Assembly: GCA_013331925.1 (NCBI GenBank)
Contig: DUFJ01000003.1
Span: forward strand, 13,933 to 19,024
From: Candidatus Iainarchaeum sp.
GTDB taxonomy: Archaea > Iainarchaeota > Iainarchaeia > Iainarchaeales > UBA10191
Direction of reading: 5' to 3'
DNA: 5,092 nt
The notes under the pieces were generated by a model that was not told where the DNA came from, did not search any database, and saw only the letters and a list, made by a program, of their open reading frames with translations. The translations under genes and the position numbers were made by a program. Within the stretch, counting starts at the first letter, position 1, and the number at the start of each line of letters is the position of its first letter. Below are positions 3,820 through 5,092 of this stretch, piece by piece.

Positions 3820-4743
3820 TTACAATTTTTCAAACTCGTTCTTCAAAAGCAATGCGTCAACTTCAGGGTTTGGGGATTCGGAAATCACAATTCCAGAAAC
3901 CCCGAACGATTTCAAGGAATTAAGCATTAGCTTGTATTGGAAGTCATTGGTCTTGTCCTGGAGGAATAAATGGTTTCTTTCGCCCTTTACTGAATAATTG
4001 ATTCCGGAAGCGTGAATGTGCAGGCCTTTCAAAAGGCCCTTGTCTGATTTTTCAATCCTTTCAAGCACTGAATCAAAATCCTCCTGCTTTTTCAGGCAGC
4101 CGTTGCCTCTAGCGTGCAAGTGCGCAAAGTCAACAGTAAGCTTTACTCTAGGGTTTGCTGAATGCAGCTCAAGCAATTCCTCCAAACTGCCAAACTGCGA
4201 AGGCTTGCCTGTAGTTTCAGGAGCAAGAGTGATTTCCAGCTTTTCATTGTCAAGAACCGCTAGCATTTCCTGAACTGCTTTTTCAACAGCATTGAAAGTT
4301 TCTTTAGGAGTGGAGCTTTGGTAAAATCCAGGGTGAAATGTGATAGAGTCAGCATTGCACAAGCTTGCAATCCTGCAAGATTGGAGAATGTGATACTTGC
4401 TATTGCCGAGCTTTTGCTTATCGTAAGAGTTAAGGTTTACGTAGAACGGAGCGTGCACTGTAAGCTGGATGCTTGTTTTTTCCTGCGCCTGCCTTACCTT
4501 TCCAGCAGCCTCTGGAGCCATCTTCACTCCGTAAACAAACTCCAGCTCCATTGCATCCAGGCCTAACTCTTTGACTCTTTCAATGCCTCCTGCGGAAGAC
4601 TTGCTCTTGGATGAGTGGGGAATGCCTGCTGTTCCGAACAAAAGCTTTGGCGAAGCATTTTTCCCACCTTGCAAAGCAAAGGCTTTGCGAGGCACAGCAA
4701 ACTTAGAGTTTGCCGTGAGGCTTTTCCTAAAAGGCTTTTGCAT
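3820..4743 (-). CDS. nfo: AP endonuclease family 2 / endonuclease IV (deoxyribonuclease IV-like TIM barrel)
   Basis: This 307-residue protein matches archaeal endonuclease IV, a zinc TIM-barrel enzyme that cuts DNA 5' of abasic sites in base excision repair. The usual metal-site motifs appear in order: VHAPFYVN (H97), TFHPGFY (H137), APETTG (E176), VDFAHLH (D205, H208), LHIHAS (H242), ERNH (H258) and SESPNPEVD (E289). The segment equivalent to the bacterial D-R-H ligand pair is GERNH here, so one ligand differs. The fold normally starts near FGTAGIP (residue 36). The 33 residues before it (Lys/Arg-rich) are not typical, and the real start is uncertain. It could instead be a related sugar isomerase-like barrel, but the motif set favours the nuclease. 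It stands alone, divergent from the gene at 4864. Confidence 0.85.
   Translation of the reverse strand: MQKPFRKSLTANSKFAVPRKAFALQGGKNASPKLLFGTAGIPHSSKSKSSAGGIERVKELGLDAMELEFVYGVKMAPEAAGKVRQAQEKTSIQLTVHAPFYVNLNSYDKQKLGNSKYHILQSCRIASLCNADSITFHPGFYQSSTPKETFNAVEKAVQEMLAVLDNEKLEITLAPETTGKPSQFGSLEELLELHSANPRVKLTVDFAHLHARGNGCLKKQEDFDSVLERIEKSDKGLLKGLHIHASGINYSVKGERNHLFLQDKTNDFQYKLMLNSLKSFGVSGIVISESPNPEVDALLLKNEFEKL
4663..4670 (-). promoter_or_regulatory. Ribosome-site-like AAGGTGGG inside the 5' part of the endonuclease gene
   Basis: Minus-strand AAGGTGGG is followed after AAAA by an ATG at 4658, good start-site spacing. That ATG is out of frame with the endonuclease and opens only a 31-codon reading frame. 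The nearest in-frame start codon before the conserved FGTAG is TTG at 4641, about 21 bases away, too far for this site. Confidence 0.4.
4671..4733 (-). repeat. Cluster of three short hairpins at the 5' end of the endonuclease gene
   Basis: Three inverted repeats follow one another: 4721-4733 (5-bp stem CTTTT/AAAAG, 3-base loop), 4697-4713 (7-bp stem GCAAACT/AGTTTGC, 3-base loop) and 4671-4688 (7-bp stem GCAAAGC/GCTTTGC, 4-base loop). In the minus-strand mRNA they occupy codons about 4-25, just before the AAGGTGGG. The stems are visible by direct reading; any regulatory role is inferred. Confidence 0.5.
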
Positions 4744-4765
4744 AGTTTAAAAAGGAATGGAGGGG

Positions 4766-4779
4766 AATTAAAGTTTTCG
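4766..4779 (-). promoter_or_regulatory. BRE/TATA-like promoter of the endonuclease gene
   Basis: The minus strand reads CGAAAACTTTAATT: a purine-rich BRE-like part followed by CTTTAATT centred about 26 bases upstream of the ATG at 4743. This predicts transcription starting at or next to that ATG. It supports either a leaderless start there or a leader of about 75 bases if translation begins further in. Confidence 0.45.
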
Positions 4780-4792
4780 CTAAAGGCTTAGG

Positions 4793-4806
4793 AAAAGGTT
4801 AAATAA
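4793..4806 (+). promoter_or_regulatory. BRE/TATA-like promoter of the right-hand plus-strand gene
   Basis: AAAAGGTTAAATAA has the purine BRE-like half and a TATA-like TTAAATAA at 4799-4806. Transcription would start near 4830, leaving about 35 bases of leader before the ATG at 4864. The core closely matches the element at 422-435. Confidence 0.5.
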
Positions 4807-4824
4807 GATGCTGGCGTAATACTT

Positions 4825-4847
4825 AAGCTTGGAAAAAAGCTTTTTTT
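4825..4847 (+). other. Weak AAGCTT hairpin followed by T tract in a leader region
   Basis: AAGCTT at 4825-4830 and 4837-4842 can pair around a six-base loop (GGAAAA) and are followed by five further T residues. The form resembles an intrinsic terminator or attenuator, but the stem is short and AT-rich. The predicted transcription start falls inside it, so it may not be transcribed whole. Confidence 0.2.
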
Positions 4848-4863
4848 AAAAGAGGCATTTAGC

Positions 4864-5092
4864 ATGAAGGCTGTTTTTGATTTGAAGGAAGTGAGCCAGA
4901 GCTGGAGCAAGCCTACAGAGCCTAAAAGGATTACAGCAAAAGAGGTAATAGCTGAAGAGGGAGAACAATTTGACCTGACTGAAAAGAGCGAGCCAATGTT
5001 CAGGTTTTTAAGATGCAATTCAGACAAGGCGCTGATAGAATACAACAGGGCCTACACCTTGAAAGGCTACGAGCAGCCTTTAAGCAGGACTA
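4864..5092 (+). CDS. Unrecognised protein, N-terminal part
   Basis: An open frame of 76 codons runs from ATG 4864 off the right edge. The start is supported by AGAGG at 4851-4855, eight bases ahead, and by a BRE/TATA-like promoter about 60 bases upstream. The visible part is soluble and highly charged (MKAVFDLKEVSQSW, then KRITAKEVIAEEGEQFDL), with no signal peptide or membrane helix. One cysteine occurs (FLRCNSDKALIEYN). The codons (AAG, AGC, GAA, AGG) match those of the neighbouring genes. I do not recognise a family, and too little is present to assign one. The gene is divergent from the endonuclease gene, so the two are separately transcribed. Confidence 0.7.
   Translation, partial: MKAVFDLKEVSQSWSKPTEPKRITAKEVIAEEGEQFDLTEKSEPMFRFLRCNSDKALIEYNRAYTLKGYEQPLSRT

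Noticed and set aside
4567..4658. A 31-codon out-of-frame reading frame after AAGGTGGG and ATG 4658 as a separate small gene
   Set aside because: It overlaps conserved endonuclease coding sequence and its product has no sign of structure. I kept the start-site signal as a finding but not as a gene.
4788..5045. A minus-strand open frame of about 85 codons at the right end
   Set aside because: The plus strand has a promoter-like element, a ribosome site and an open frame to the edge with codon use like its neighbours. The minus frame would also end within the divergent promoter region.
1..5092. CRISPR array, tRNA, rRNA, insertion sequence or toxin-antitoxin pair
   Set aside because: I saw no regularly spaced direct repeats, no cloverleaf with TTC-type arms, no transposase motifs with terminal repeats, and no small gene pair with a recognisable toxin fold. 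The repeated AAGCCTT words are too short and irregular for an array.

Overview
The window reads as archaeal chromosome, most likely from a small-genome (DPANN-type) lineage such as Diapherotrites or Micrarchaeota; that placement is an inference. The direct evidence is several genes with class III (type IV pilin-like) archaeal signal peptides, AT-rich TATA-like elements about 26-28 bases before several start codons (suggesting leaderless mRNAs), Shine-Dalgarno sites mainly inside operons (GGTGAT, AAGGTG), an archaeal-type site-2 protease and an archaeal-type endonuclease IV. Genes are packed tightly, with many overlaps.

Layout. 1-417 (minus) is the N-terminal part of an M50 site-2 membrane protease that runs off the left edge. 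A divergent intergenic region (418-511) follows, then two plus-strand pilin-like genes: a tiny 61-residue one (512-697) and a 137-residue one (712-1125). Their 3' end overlaps by 18 bp the end of a minus-strand operon read 2824 to 1108. That operon has four overlapping genes, each with an N-terminal membrane helix. Three carry class III or class III-like leaders and exactly two extracytoplasmic cysteines each. The first gene lacks the conserved acidic residue. Upstream on the same strand are a winged-helix regulator with two C-terminal membrane helices (2878-3471) and a small three-helix membrane protein (3484-3747), which probably form a pair. Next is an AP endonuclease family 2 / endonuclease IV TIM-barrel gene (3820-4743, minus) with an odd N-terminal extension. 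A divergent promoter region (4744-4863) then leads to an unrecognised plus-strand gene that runs off the right edge.

How it may work together (inference). The central 3.2 kb (512-3747) looks like a compact surface-filament or pseudopilus cassette: a minimal candidate major pilin, several candidate minor pilins, and a membrane-tethered wHTH regulator recalling the ArnR type that controls the archaellum in Sulfolobus. No assembly ATPase, TadC-like platform protein or prepilin peptidase lies in the window, so these would have to be encoded elsewhere. The endonuclease IV gene looks like unrelated DNA-repair housekeeping. No tRNA, rRNA, CRISPR array, insertion sequence or attachment site was found, and no stretch over 300 bases lacks a gene.
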